DNA from: Oleispirillum sp963678075 | Lineage (GTDB): Bacteria > Pseudomonadota > Alphaproteobacteria > Rhodospirillales > Rhodospirillaceae | Direction of reading: 5' to 3' | Length of the DNA: 64,000 nt | Assembly: GCA_963678075.2 (NCBI GenBank) | Contig: CAXXPK010000005.1 | Location: 62,001-126,000 of the forward strand | Notes under the pieces: generated by a model | Told to the model about the DNA's origin: nothing | The model's input: the letters and a program-made list of their open reading frames with translations, nothing else | The model's database searches: none | Part shown: positions 20,075-29,105 of the stretch, piece by piece | Layout of the letters: every line of letters begins with the position of its first letter | Numbering within the stretch: position 1 is the stretch's first letter | Position numbers and translations under genes: made by a program

Positions 20075-20344
20075 TCAGTCGTCGTCGCCGCCCAGGATCG
20101 CGGTGGGGTCGGCGGTGATCGGGCGGTAGATCTCGACTCGGTCGCCCTCGGCGACGGCGGCGTCAAGGGAGAAAACGCGACCGAAGATGCCGACCTTCTG
20201 CGTCGTTAAGTCGATTTCCGGAAACTGCGTCAGAACGCCGAAGCGTTCGATCACATCCCTGACCGTGCTGCCGTCGGGGACATCTAGCTTCAGCCAGACC
20301 TGGCGGGTTGAGGTGGCGTAGGCGACGCCGACGTGAAGGGCCAT
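20075..20344 (-). CDS. rnfH: RnfH family protein
   Basis: 89 residues with a ubiquitin-like beta-grasp pattern; start ALHVGVAYAT and the central SFYRPI-like element EIYRPITADP are those of the RnfH (UPF0125) family. The gene lies immediately after rnfE, as in other proteobacteria, though its function in the Rnf complex is not established. It is the last gene of the minus-strand draT/rnf group. Confidence 0.85.
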   Translation of the reverse strand: MALHVGVAYATSTRQVWLKLDVPDGSTVRDVIERFGVLTQFPEIDLTTQKVGIFGRVFSLDAAVAEGDRVEIYRPITADPTAILGGDDD

Positions 20345-20358
20345 GATGGGGCTCCGGG

Positions 20359-21040
20359 TCAGTGGCAGGCGGCAGCGGCTTTGGTCGGCGCGGCGGCGCG
20401 GGCGCGGTTGTCGAACGGGCGCTTCGCCGCCAGCACGAAGCCCAGCACCAGAAAGCCGCCGGGCGGCAGAATCATCAGCAGGAATCCCTTGTGGTCGGGG
20501 ATCACCGTGGTTTCCAATCCCTTGAATGCCGGACCCAGCATCAGCGAGGCGTTGGCGAACAGGGTGCCGCTGCCAAGAATCTCGCGGATCGCACCGATCA
20601 CGGTCAGGGTGGCGGTGAAGCCCAACCCCATGCCAAGCCCATCGACGGCACTGTAGAACGGGCCGTTGCGCGACGCGAAGGCCTTGGCGCGGCCAAGGAT
20701 CACGCAGTTGGTGACGATCAGCGGAATGAACAGGCCCAACACCTTATAGAGTTCATGTCCCCAGGCGTTGATCGCGAGGTCGGCCAGGGCCACGATGCCC
20801 GCGATCACCAGGATGAAGGCGGGGATTCGCACCTGCGGCGTGATCATGCCGCGCAACGAGGAAATCGCCAGATTGGTCAGCACCAGAACGGCGGTGGTGG
20901 CCAGCCCCATGCCCAGGCCGTTGGTGGCGTGTTCCGGTCAGCGCCAGCAGCGGACACAGCGCCAGCATCTGCGACAGGGTGATGTTGCTGGTCCACAGAC
21001 CGTCCTTCAGAATGGCGAGGGCGCGGGAGGATTTTCTCAT
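20359..21040 (-). pseudogene. rnfE: RnfE subunit of the Rnf electron-transport complex, one frameshift
   Basis: From ATG 21040 the first 37 residues (GLWTSNITLSQMLALCPLLALTGT) are RnfE; the rest (GLGMGLATTAVLV to the stop at 20359) continues in another frame. A single-base indel at about 20935-20942 separates them. RnfE is a polytopic membrane subunit; in diazotrophs such as Rhodobacter, Rnf drives electrons to nitrogenase. The ATG overlaps the stop of the upstream draT/rnfG frame. The gene is otherwise full length (about 220 residues). Confidence 0.85.
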
Positions 21041-21954
21041 GACATCGCCTTACGACCGGGGGGATGGATTGGGTGGGCTTGCCGTCGGATTCCGGGCGGG
21101 CATCCTTGGCTTCGTCCAGCATCCGCGCGCGGTGCGCGGAAAACAGGGAGAGGCCTTCCTTGACCGCCGTCTTTTCTTACCGTCCATTTCGGTTCGGCGG
21201 TATTGCTCAGAGAACGGCCCTTGAAGGCCTCGACCCACCTGGTTTTGCGGATATCCACCTTGTCGCCGAGGCCGGGGGTTTCGGTGTGCTGCACCACCCG
21301 CGCCCCCAGAATCTCGCCGTCGCGGTCGGGGTCGGCGGTGAACGAATTCATGGCGTTCAGAACCACGGTGGCGGCGCGTGGGTCGGTGCGTTCCAGGATG
21401 TCGAAATCGTCGATCGCGTTGACCCCGCGATAGAGGGTCAGGTGATCGGCCCCGACCTTGGCGAGCTCGTGCTGCGCATAGGCGCAGAGAAGGTCAAGCT
21501 GGGCATCGAGGGCGTGCGTGGCATAGATCCCGCGCGAACGTTCCTCGACAAAGCGGGCGTCGGCGGCGTCATCGCCCGCGTGCAGGCGCCCCTTGTGAAA
21601 ACGGGTCAGCAAGCCGAAGCGGCTTTCCACCCAGCCCTTGATCACCGCCGCCTCGCGCCCGTCGGCGTCGAAGAACCAGCCGCGCAGCATGCGGGTGTAG
21701 TCGGCCTTGGTGCGGTGGCGCTTGCTCTCGCCGCCCGCGTCCTCGGGCGTTTCCAGGCAGAAGTGCACGGTCATGTAGTCGATGAAGCGTTCCGCCCGCG
21801 CCGTCTTCTCCGGCAGGGAGTCGAGCATGGAGAACAGTTCGGCATGGAAGGGGAAGGCCCCGTCCTGCCGCCGGTGGTCCTGAAAGCGCAGGCTGCCCAG
21901 CACCACCGGCGGCAGACCGGGGGAACCGGAGGGCGGGACGCTGTCGTTTGCCAT
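21037..21954 (-). pseudogene. Chimera: DraT N-terminal two-thirds joined to RnfG C-terminus
   Basis: From ATG 21954 the protein is DraT, the NAD-dependent dinitrogenase-reductase ADP-ribosyltransferase (LRGWFFDADGREAAV, VESRFGLLTRFHKG, LTLYRGVNAIDDFDIL, NAMNSFTADPDR). At about 21317-21333 it passes in frame into RnfG (GARVVQHTETPGLGDK, EAFKGRSLSN). The DraT C-terminus, any draG and rnf genes between, and the RnfG N-terminus are absent. A second internal loss at about 21161-21170 removes the RnfG FMN-attachment region (normally near DQFTGAT) and shifts the frame. The product should have neither activity. Confidence 0.8.
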
Positions 21955-21972
21955 ACGAAAACCTGGGGGTGT

Positions 21973-21988
21973 TGTTGCGAACGCGACG
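21973..21988 (+). promoter_or_regulatory. Possible weak NifA upstream activator site
   Basis: TGT-N10-ACG lies about 67 bases before the sigma-54 site; the NifA consensus is TGT-N10-ACA, so this is one base off. Position is suitable, but such a short motif occurs often by chance. Confidence 0.25.
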
Positions 21989-22054
21989 TGGCGTCTTTGC
22001 TTAAGGAGAAATAAAAATAAAGCGGAATCATGGTGTTGTCGAGAGTCTCGGGAT

Positions 22055-22069
22055 TGGCACAGGCATTGC
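22055..22069 (+). promoter_or_regulatory. Sigma-54 (-24/-12) promoter of nifH
   Basis: TGGCAC-N5-TTGC matches the RpoN consensus with correct GG and GC spacing. It lies about 107 bases upstream of the nifH ATG, in the divergent draT-nifH interval, as expected for NifA-dependent nif transcription. Confidence 0.85.
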
Positions 22070-22175
22070 CGATGTGGGGTCGCTGAAGTTTTGAACATGC
22101 GGTCACGAAGCCCGAATGTGGTTTTCCTCAGCCGAGATCACTCGGAACCGTTTGGGACACAAAGGGAGAAAGACC

Positions 22176-22652
22176 ATGGCTTTGCATCAGTGTGCGATTT
22201 ACGGCAAGGGTGGCATCGGCAAATCGACCACCACCCAGAACCTGGTTTCGGCCTTAGCCGAAATGGAGAAGAAGGTGCTGATCATCGGCTGCGATCCGAA
22301 GGCGGATTCGACCCGGCTGATCTACAACTCGCGCAATACCGACCGCGAAGACGAACTGATCATGGAACTGGCCGCCAAGCTGGGGACCCAGATGATTCAC
22401 TTCGTACCGCGCGACAACATCGTGCAGCGCGCCGAAATCCGCCGCATGACGGTGATCGAATTCGACCCGACCTGCAAGCAGGCGGAGGAATATCGCACCC
22501 TGGCGAACAAGATCGTGAACAACAAGAAGTTCGTGATCCCGACTCCGATCGAGATGGAAGAGCTGGAAACCCTGCTGATGGAATTCGGCCTGATGGACGT
22601 CGAGGACGAAAGCATCGTCGGCAAGGCCGCCTCCGAGGTTCCCGCCGAATAA
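22176..22652 (+). pseudogene. nifH: nifH with large in-frame internal deletion (nitrogenase iron protein)
   Basis: 158 codons instead of about 290. Residues 1-49 are normal NifH, including the P-loop YGKGGIGKST and CDPKADSTRLI. The frame then jumps at about 22314-22325 to the family position before NSRNTDREDEL and runs normally to the end (VEDESIVGKAA). About 134 residues are missing, including both [4Fe-4S] ligand cysteines (97 and 132 in Azotobacter numbering), switch II and the DraT target arginine 100. The protein cannot act as dinitrogenase reductase. AAAGGGAG precedes the ATG and the RpoN promoter is intact. Confidence 0.92.
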
Positions 22653-22703
22653 GCGTAAATTTCCGTCACCGTTTTTCCCTCACACGTCGAAGGAGTGCCG
22701 AAT

Positions 22704-24782
22704 ATGGCCGCATTGAAGCGCGAAGAAACCCAGAACCTGATCGCCGAGGTCCTGGCGGTCTATCCCGAAAAGGCGAAGAAGGACCGCGCCAAGCACCTGA
22801 TGGTCAACGATACATCGTTGGAGTCCACGAAAAAGTGCATCACCTCGAACCGTAAGGCGTTGCCCGGGGTGATGACCATCCGCAGCTGTGCCTACGCCGG
22901 TTCGCGCGGCGTGTGCTGGGGTCCGGTCAAGGACGTGATCCACATTTCCCACGGCCCGGTGGGTTGTGGCATGTATTCGACGATGGGGCGCCGTCACTAT
23001 GCCAAAGGCACCACCGGCGTCGATATCTTCACCACCCTTAATGTCACCTCCGACTTCCAGGAACGCGACATCGTGTTCGGCGGCGACAAGAAGCTGAAGG
23101 CGATTATCGACGAACTGGAGAAGCTGTTCCCGCTGACCAAGGGCTATACCATTCAGTCGGAGTGCCCGATCGGCCTGCGCGTCATCGCCCAGGTGCCGGG
23201 CGATGGCACCATTGTCGAAATGCAGCGGTCCACCAAGGCCAAGATGAACCTGCTGCACTGCTATCGCTCGATGAACCACGTCTCCTGCCACATGGAAGAA
23301 AAGTACGGAATTTCATGGATGGAATACAACCTGTTCGGTCCGACCAAGATCGAAGAGTCCCTATGCGCCATCGCCGAATGCTTCGACGACAAGATCAAGG
23401 AAGGCGTCGAACGCACCCTGGAAAAGTACAAGCCGCAGTGGCCGGCGGTGGTGGACAAGTGTCGCCCGCGCCTGGAAGGCAAGACCGTGATGCTGTACGT
23501 CGGCGGTTTGCGTCCGCGCCACATCATCGGCGCGTACGAGGATTTGGGCATGAAAGTGGTCGGCACCGGGCACGAATTCGCCCACAACGACGACCACGAC
23601 CGCACCGTCAAGGAAATGGGCGACGCCACCCTGATCTATGACGACGTCACGGCGTACGAGTTGGACGAGTTCGTCAAAAAGATCAAACCCGACCTGAACG
23701 CCTTCATCGCCAACGCCAAGAAGGAAGGCCACGTTCCGCAGGATCTGCCGGTACCGTTCGCCCATACCCCCAGCTTCGTCGGCAGCCATGTCACCGGCTG
23801 GGACAACATGATGGAAGGCATCCTGAAAACCTTCACCGCGCAGGCGATGGAGGGCAAGGAACCGGGCGCCAACGGCAAGATCAACATCGTGCCGGGGTTC
23901 AAGGCCTATCTTGGCAACTATCGCGTCCTGAGACGGATGATGGAGGATATGGGCGTTCCCTATACCCTTCTTTGCGATCCCAGCGAGGTGCTGGACACCC
24001 CCGCCGACGGCGAACACCGGATGTACGCGGGCGGCACCACCCAGTACGAGGTCAAGGACGCGCCGAATGCCATCGATACCCTGCTGCTGCAACCCTGGCA
24101 GTTGACCAAGACCCGCAAGGTGGTCAAGGGCCAGTGGAAGCAGCCGGGAACGGCGGTGGACTATCCGTTGGGCTTGGCCGGGACCGATGCCTTTTTGATG
24201 GCGGTGTTGGAACTGACCGGTAAGCCGATTGCCGACAGCCTGACCAAGGAACGCGGTCGTCTGGTCAATATGATGACCGACAGCCACCCCTGGCTGCACG
24301 GCAAGAAGTTTGCGCTGTGGGGCGATGCCGACTTCGTCCTCGGAATGGTGCGCTTTCTCCTCGAACTGGGGGCGGAACCCACCCACATCCTGTGCGCCCA
24401 CGCCAACAAGAAGTGGAAAAAGGAAGTCCAAAAGGTGCTGGATGCCTCCCCCTTCGGCGCGTCGGGAAAAATCCATACCGGCTGCGATTTGTGGCACATG
24501 CGGTCCCTGGTCTTCACCGACCGACCGGACTTCATGATCGGCAATTCCTATGGCAAGTTCATTCAGCGCGACACCAAGGCGCTGGACCCGGCCTTGGAAG
24601 TGCCGCTGATCCGCATCGGCTTCCCGATCTTCGGTCGTCACCATCTGTACCGGGCCACCACCATCGGCCACGAGGGCGGGATGCAGGTGCTGACCACCCT
24701 GGTCAACGCGGTTCTGGAACAGTTGGATCAAAAAACGGGCTTGCTGGGCAAAACCGACTTCAACTACGATCTGGTTCGCTAA
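22704..24782 (+). pseudogene. In-frame NifD-NifK chimera with an internal NifD deletion
   Basis: 692 codons from ATG 22704 (AAGGAG eight bases upstream). The first 155 residues are NifD with P-cluster cysteines (CAYAGSRGVCWGP, GPVGCGMYS, QSECPIGL). At about 23165-23185 roughly 95 residues are missing, and NifD resumes at RVIAQVPGDGT, keeping the cofactor cysteine in LLHCYRSMN. At about 23688-23703 NifD ends after KPDL and NifK begins at AFIANAKKEGHVPQ, continuing to the normal NifK end DLVR. The NifD C-terminus (homocitrate/FeMo-co histidine) and the NifK N-terminus with its P-cluster cysteines are absent. No stop interrupts the fusion. Confidence 0.9.
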
Positions 24783-24785
24783 GGT

Positions 24786-24858
24786 TTCCGAGGGGCGGCA
24801 TCGGTCCTGGGGGTCACCCAGGCTCGGGCCGCCCGCCCGGTTTTTTCGGGCGGAAGCG
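24786..24858 (+). terminator. GC-rich hairpin region after nifD/K
   Basis: Inverted G/C blocks (GGGCGGC and GCCGCCC) and a following short hairpin ending in a T6 run lie between nifK and nifT. It could attenuate transcription into nifT or protect the nif mRNA 3' end. Confidence 0.5.
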
Positions 24859-24893
24859 TTTTGGTCCATTCGGAAACCTTGGGAGGCGCAACA

Positions 24894-25109
24894 ATGCCCA
24901 GTGTCATGGTGCGGCGGAACGATGCCGGCAAGCTGTTGTTCTATGTCGCGAAAAAGGACCTGGAAGAGATCATCGTCGCCGTTGAGCGGGACACCGCGGA
25001 CGGATGGGGTGGCGAGGTAACGCTTGGTGATGGCGAGACGTTCTATATCGAACCGATCCGTCCACCGCCGGTTTTTTCCACCACTCTGCGCTTCAAGCGA
25101 GTCGACTAA
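24894..25109 (+). CDS. nifT: NifT/FixU family protein
   Basis: 71 residues beginning MPSVMVRR and ending with STTLRFKR, as in the NifT/FixU family, which usually follows nifK. Function is not established; deletions in other diazotrophs have little effect. GGGAGG lies ten bases before the ATG. Unlike its upstream neighbours it is complete. Confidence 0.88.
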   Translation: MPSVMVRRNDAGKLLFYVAKKDLEEIIVAVERDTADGWGGEVTLGDGETFYIEPIRPPPVFSTTLRFKRVD

Positions 25110-25173
25110 ATCCGAAGCCGCCGTGCCGGGCGGCCGAATGTGAACCAAGCCTATCTGCAAGGGAGTATCCGTC

Positions 25174-25371
25174 GTGGCCATGAAAATCGACAAGGACTGC
25201 TGCACCGCCTGTGGCGAGTGCGAAGCCGTCTGTCCGACCGGGGCGATTTCTCCGGCGAAGGGGGTCTACAAGATCAACCCCGACATCTGTACCGAATGCG
25301 AATGCGAAGCCGACGAGCCGCAGTGCATGAATACCTGCCCGGATGGCTGCATCGACTATCTGACGGCGTAA
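25174..25371 (+). CDS. 2[4Fe-4S] ferredoxin of the nif cluster
   Basis: 65 residues with two clusters' worth of cysteines: CTACGECEAVCP at the front, and a longer second motif CTECECEADEPQC followed by CPDGC. The extra residues in the second motif are typical of Alvin-type or FdxN-like ferredoxins found downstream of nif genes. It probably donates electrons to nitrogenase or to cofactor assembly. GTG 25174 is chosen because AAGGGAG lies eight bases upstream; ATG 25180 is the alternative. Confidence 0.9.
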   Translation: MAMKIDKDCCTACGECEAVCPTGAISPAKGVYKINPDICTECECEADEPQCMNTCPDGCIDYLTA

Positions 25372-25432
25372 TGCCCGACAAGGGGACCGGGGCTGCCCGG
25401 CCCCCGAACTTGTTCGCAAGCGGAGGTCACTC

Positions 25433-26143
25433 ATGCCCGACATCGTTCCCCCGATCATCGAGGCGATCGCTCTCCGCATCGGCCTTGCCGCCCGCGCCCT
25501 TCCGGACGTGGACCCGCCGCGCTTGGTTGAGGTGCTGTTGGACGCCCTGAAGGGGGTGGCGCCGACCCCGTTGAATCTGCAAGGTTTGACGGTTCGCCGT
25601 CTGAAAGAGGCGAAGGACGGCGCCCTCTCCGACCAGTCGTCGGAGCAGTTGAAGGAAGCCGTCGCCCACCTGCGCGGCGAGAAGGCGATCATCGAGGTTG
25701 CCGACGACCTGCCCACCCCTGCCCCATATGCCGAGGGCGACCTTCCCGGTTCGATCCGCGTCGCGGTCGCCTCCAATGCCGGGGAGTCGTTGGATGGCCA
25801 CTTCGGCACCTGAACCCGCTTCCTGATTTATCAGGTCTCCCCCGACGAATGCCGCCTTATCGATATTCGCCGCGCCGAGAACAACCGTACCGTCGAGCAG
25901 GACAAGAACGACCTCCGCGCCGAACGGATCGCCGATTGCGATCTGCTGTATGTGGTTTCGATCGGCGGACCCGCCGCCGCCAAGGTGGTGCGCCGCGATA
26001 TCCATCCGGTCAAGAAGCCGGATGGTGGCGAAGCTAAGATTCTGCTAGCCGAATTGCAGGCGGCCCTTGCCGCGCCGCCGCCCTGGCTGGCCAAGGCGAT
26101 GGGCCTGACCCCGGCGCATGCCTGGGTCGATGCCGATGATTGA
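25433..26143 (+). pseudogene. NifX/NafY-type FeMo-cofactor protein with in-frame TGA
   Basis: The frame from ATG 25433 (GGAGGT upstream) has an N-terminal helical domain, then a NifX/NifB-C-type cofactor-binding domain (IRVAVASNAGESLDGHFGT). It is interrupted by TGA at 25811-25813; the same frame continues TRFLIYQVSPDECRLIDI to 26143, giving a normal total of about 236 codons. Related proteins tend to have a Cys, Ser or Ala-type residue after HFG. A TGC-to-TGA change is the simplest cause. A 5-bp hairpin follows the TGA, but it lacks features of a convincing SECIS. Its end overlaps the next gene. Confidence 0.75.
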
Positions 26144-26405
26144 ACCGCAAACTCTGGTCAAGGCGGTGGAAATCGTCGCCGCCAGCGATGATCGCGCCGT
26201 GGAGGTCTTGGCCGCCACCTTGCGCGCCGAGCTGGATATGATCGTTTTCACCTGTTCGGAAGACGATATCTGTGGCGTCAAACCGCTGGCCCAGACCCTG
26301 GGCGTCAATCTCTACCTGCTGTCGTCCAATGGCGGTTGCCTCTCCCTCGCCCGCGACCCGGAAATGGCGTTGGGTTTGGTCCTGGCGGAAGTGACGGGCG
26401 AGTAA
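26136..26405 (+). CDS. Small conserved nif-cluster protein of unknown function
   Basis: 89 residues, acidic, no signal peptide; ends GLVLAEVTGE. Its start overlaps the end of the NifX-like gene, showing translational coupling. Proteins of this size follow nifX-like genes in several alphaproteobacterial nif clusters, but I cannot name a function. ATG 26130 is an alternative start. Confidence 0.65.
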   Translation: MIEPQTLVKAVEIVAASDDRAVEVLAATLRAELDMIVFTCSEDDICGVKPLAQTLGVNLYLLSSNGGCLSLARDPEMALGLVLAEVTGE

Positions 26406-26513
26406 GGGGGGCAAGGCCGGGCCTCGCACCCAGCCGTGTCCCCCCTTCCTTTTCCCGCTTCAATGTCCCCGATCCGAGGGGAAGGGGATGCCGAGGGTGT
26501 CGGCGGTGTCTTG

Positions 26514-27955
26514 TCACGGGGTGACGGTGTCGGCGGTTTCCGCCGCGGCTTCTTCGGCGCCGATCGGAAGCTGGATGATGAAGGTGGTTCCCTCTCCCTC
26601 GGTGCTTTCCACCCTCAGGCTGCCGTCGTGCTTGATGGCGACGATGTTGCGGCAGATCGCCAGTCCCTGCCCCGTGCCCTTGCCCACCGGTTTGGTGGTG
26701 AAGAACGGATCGAAGATCTTGTCCACGATGGACGCCGGAATGCCGCATCCATCGTCGGATATGCGGATTTCCACCTGATCGGCCTTGGCCCGGCTGGTGA
26801 TCCGGATGCGTCCGGGCAGTGGCCTGCCCGATGTTTCGATCGCCTGCGCCGCGTTGACGATCAGGTTCAGGAAGACCTGGTTCACCTCCGCCTCGTGGCA
26901 GAAGGCCGGGGGCAGGTCTGGCTGCAAGTCGCAATCGACCTCGGCCACGAGTTTCCACGAGTTGCGCAACACCGCCAGGGTGTTCTCGATCGCCTTGTTC
27001 AGGTCGGCGGCGGCTCGGTGGGTGCTTCCGGGGTGCGAAAATTCCTTCATGGAACGGACGATGCGTGAAATCTGCTCTATGCCTTCACGGCTTTCCTGGA
27101 TGGCTGGGGGGACTTCTTTGCACAGATAGGTGAGATCGTCGTCGGACACGGGCAACGGCGCCGTGGCGTCGTTCCGGCCCGATTTGCGACCGGTCTGGAG
27201 GTACTGGAGCATCCGACCGACCTCGTCGCTCAGAAAGACCAGCTTGCAGCCTACATACTGTGCCGGTGTGTTGATTTCATGGGTGATGCCTGCCGCCAAT
27301 TGACCGATGCTGGCTAGCCGTGCGTTTTGCATCAGTTGCTACTGCGCATGTTTCAGCGCCTTGATGTCGCGGAAGGTCACCACCAGGCCTCGTCCGGCCT
27401 CGGAATCCTCCAACGGGCTCAGTGTCATGGTGACGTCGAGGACCTCTTCGCGGCCCTTGATGCGGACATCGTCGAATATCTGGCGCCGGCCGTCGTGGAG
27501 GGCGTCGCGCCACGGCAATGCTGTGCCGTCCTCCATCCGCATCGTCTCTTCGACGTCGCGGCCTTTGACCGTGGTGATGTCATCCCCGCATTCCAGCATT
27601 TCCATGGCCGCCCGGTTGGTGAACAGGATAGTTCCCGCGCTATCCACCATGACGATGCCCTCGACGAGGTTGTCCGAAATGGTCAACAGCCTGTGGCGCG
27701 ACGATTCCAGGGCAATCTGCATGCGGGCATGGCTGGCCTGGAAGCTCTCGAATCCGATGGCCCCTATCACTATCAGGACCGGGAGTACCCCGGCGATCAC
27801 CAGGAACAGATACCCCTGGTCGCCGGGATAAAGCAGGAAGGTGCGGTCCAGCCGGTCCAAGCCGTGCGGCAGTAGGAAGGCGCCCAGGCTGGTCAGGTCG
27901 ATCCAGGCGACAGGGCGGTCGCCGTTGGGGTTGTTCTTGGACAACGGAACCGCCA
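26514..27955 (-). pseudogene. PAS sensor histidine kinase, truncated by IS and with in-frame TAG
   Basis: Reading on the minus strand from the IS edge at 27955: the end of a periplasmic Cache-like domain, one membrane helix (YLFLVIAGVLPVLIVIGAIG), a PAS domain, then a histidine kinase core with H-box GITHEINTP, N-box, and ATP motifs DDGCGIP and GTGQGLAI, stop at 26514. The 5' end is removed by the IS. A TAG at 27339-27341, between ALKHAQ and QLMQNARLASIG, interrupts an otherwise continuous frame. CAG-to-TAG would explain it. Either lesion alone should inactivate sensing. Confidence 0.83.
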
Positions 27956-28802
27956 GGCTCAGGACCCATTAAATTATTGTCAGGCAGATCGGCGGCTGAT
28001 TCACTCATGGGAGGGAGGACCCCATCCATGAGTGATCTGTTTTGGTTGTCAGAGAGGCAGTTGGCGAAGATCGAGCCGCATTTCCCGCTATCGCATGGCG
28101 TGCTGCGGGTTGATGATCGGCGAGTGATCAGCGGCATCGTTCATGTGATCCGCAACGGCTTACGGTGGCGAGATGCACCACCTGTCTATGGCCCCCACAA
28201 AACCCTCTATAATCGTTTCGTTCGCTGGAGCCGACTTGGGGTGTTCAGCCGGATCTTCGCGGCCTTGACGGGAGAGGCTGGCCCTCCAGACCGGTTGATG
28301 ATCGATGCAACCCACCTGAAAGCTCATCGGACCGCCGCGAGCCTCTATAAAAAGGGGCTCTTCCCCGATGTATCGGACGCACAAAAGGCGGGCTGAACTC
28401 CAAGCTTCATGCGGTTTGCGACGGACAAGGAAGGCCCCTCATCCTGCTGCTCCAGCGAGGGGCAAATGAGCGATCACAAAGGCGCGATGCTGTTGCTCGA
28501 CCTATTTCCCAAGGCCAACGTCCTGATCGCCGACAAGGGCTATGACGGTGATCCCCTTCGAGAGGCTTTGACACAGCGAGGGATCGCTACATGCATCCCG
28601 CCAATGCGTCATCGCAAAACCCAGTACGCTTACGACAAAACCCTCTATCGCCAGCGTCATAGGATCGAGAACCTCTTCGCTCGCCTCAAGGATTGGCGGC
28701 GTATCCACACCCGATATGACCGATGCGCGGATATCTTCTTTGCCGCCGTCATCATCGCGGTACTCCTCCTCTTCTGGATCGAACCTTAATGAGTCCTGGG
28801 CC
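27956..28802 (+). mobile_element. IS5-family insertion sequence, copy 2, at a deletion junction
   Basis: 847 bp, near-identical to the copy after argG, with ends GGCTCAGGACCC and the complement of GGCCCAGGACTC. The bases outside the ends are CA on the left and TA on the right, so no TA duplication is seen. It joins the 5'-truncated histidine kinase to the 3'-truncated ppk2, both on the minus strand. Its transposase region (28028-28789) has one extra C at 28452-28453 relative to copy 1, so it is probably dead. Confidence 0.9.
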
Positions 28803-29105
28803 TAGGCGTTCGTTGATGCGTCGGATGACGCCGCCCTTGCCCGCCGCGTCCCAGCCTTCGAAGACGATGATGGCGCGCCGCCCCTCGTGCACGTAGCGCT
28901 GTTGCAGCGACAGCAGCTTCAGTTGCAGCGTGTTCAGGTGGCGGGTGTAGGTTTCGACGGTGTCTACCGCGGCCGAAAGGTCAACGTCGGCAAGCTTGGG
29001 GGCTTCCCGGGTTTGCCGCTCTTTTTCTTGTCGGACATGGGGTTCCTCGGTCGGTTGCGTCGTTCCGGCGGTTGTTCGCACGGAGCTTTCGGAATTATGC
29101 GGCAA
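28803..29105 (-). pseudogene. ppk2: Polyphosphate kinase 2 family, truncated by IS
   Basis: The reverse strand encodes the PPK2 N-terminus: KLADVDLSAAVDT, a helix, then Walker A FEGWDAAGKGG and IRRINERL, where the IS ends it. The C-terminal two-thirds, including Walker B and the lid, are missing. PPK2 enzymes interconvert polyphosphate and nucleotides. The start is uncertain: an ATG at 29039 gives MSDKKKSGKP in another frame, which would join the PPK2 frame through one indel in the nearby C run. Confidence 0.78.

Noticed and set aside
23361..25205. A 614-codon open frame antisense to nifD/K and nifT
   Set aside because: Shadow frame rich in Arg, Gly, Gln and His without any recognisable fold.
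25811..25840. Confident call of selenocysteine in the NifX-like protein
   Set aside because: The hairpin is short, its loop lacks the expected G and bulged base, and no sel genes are visible; a nonsense change is simpler.
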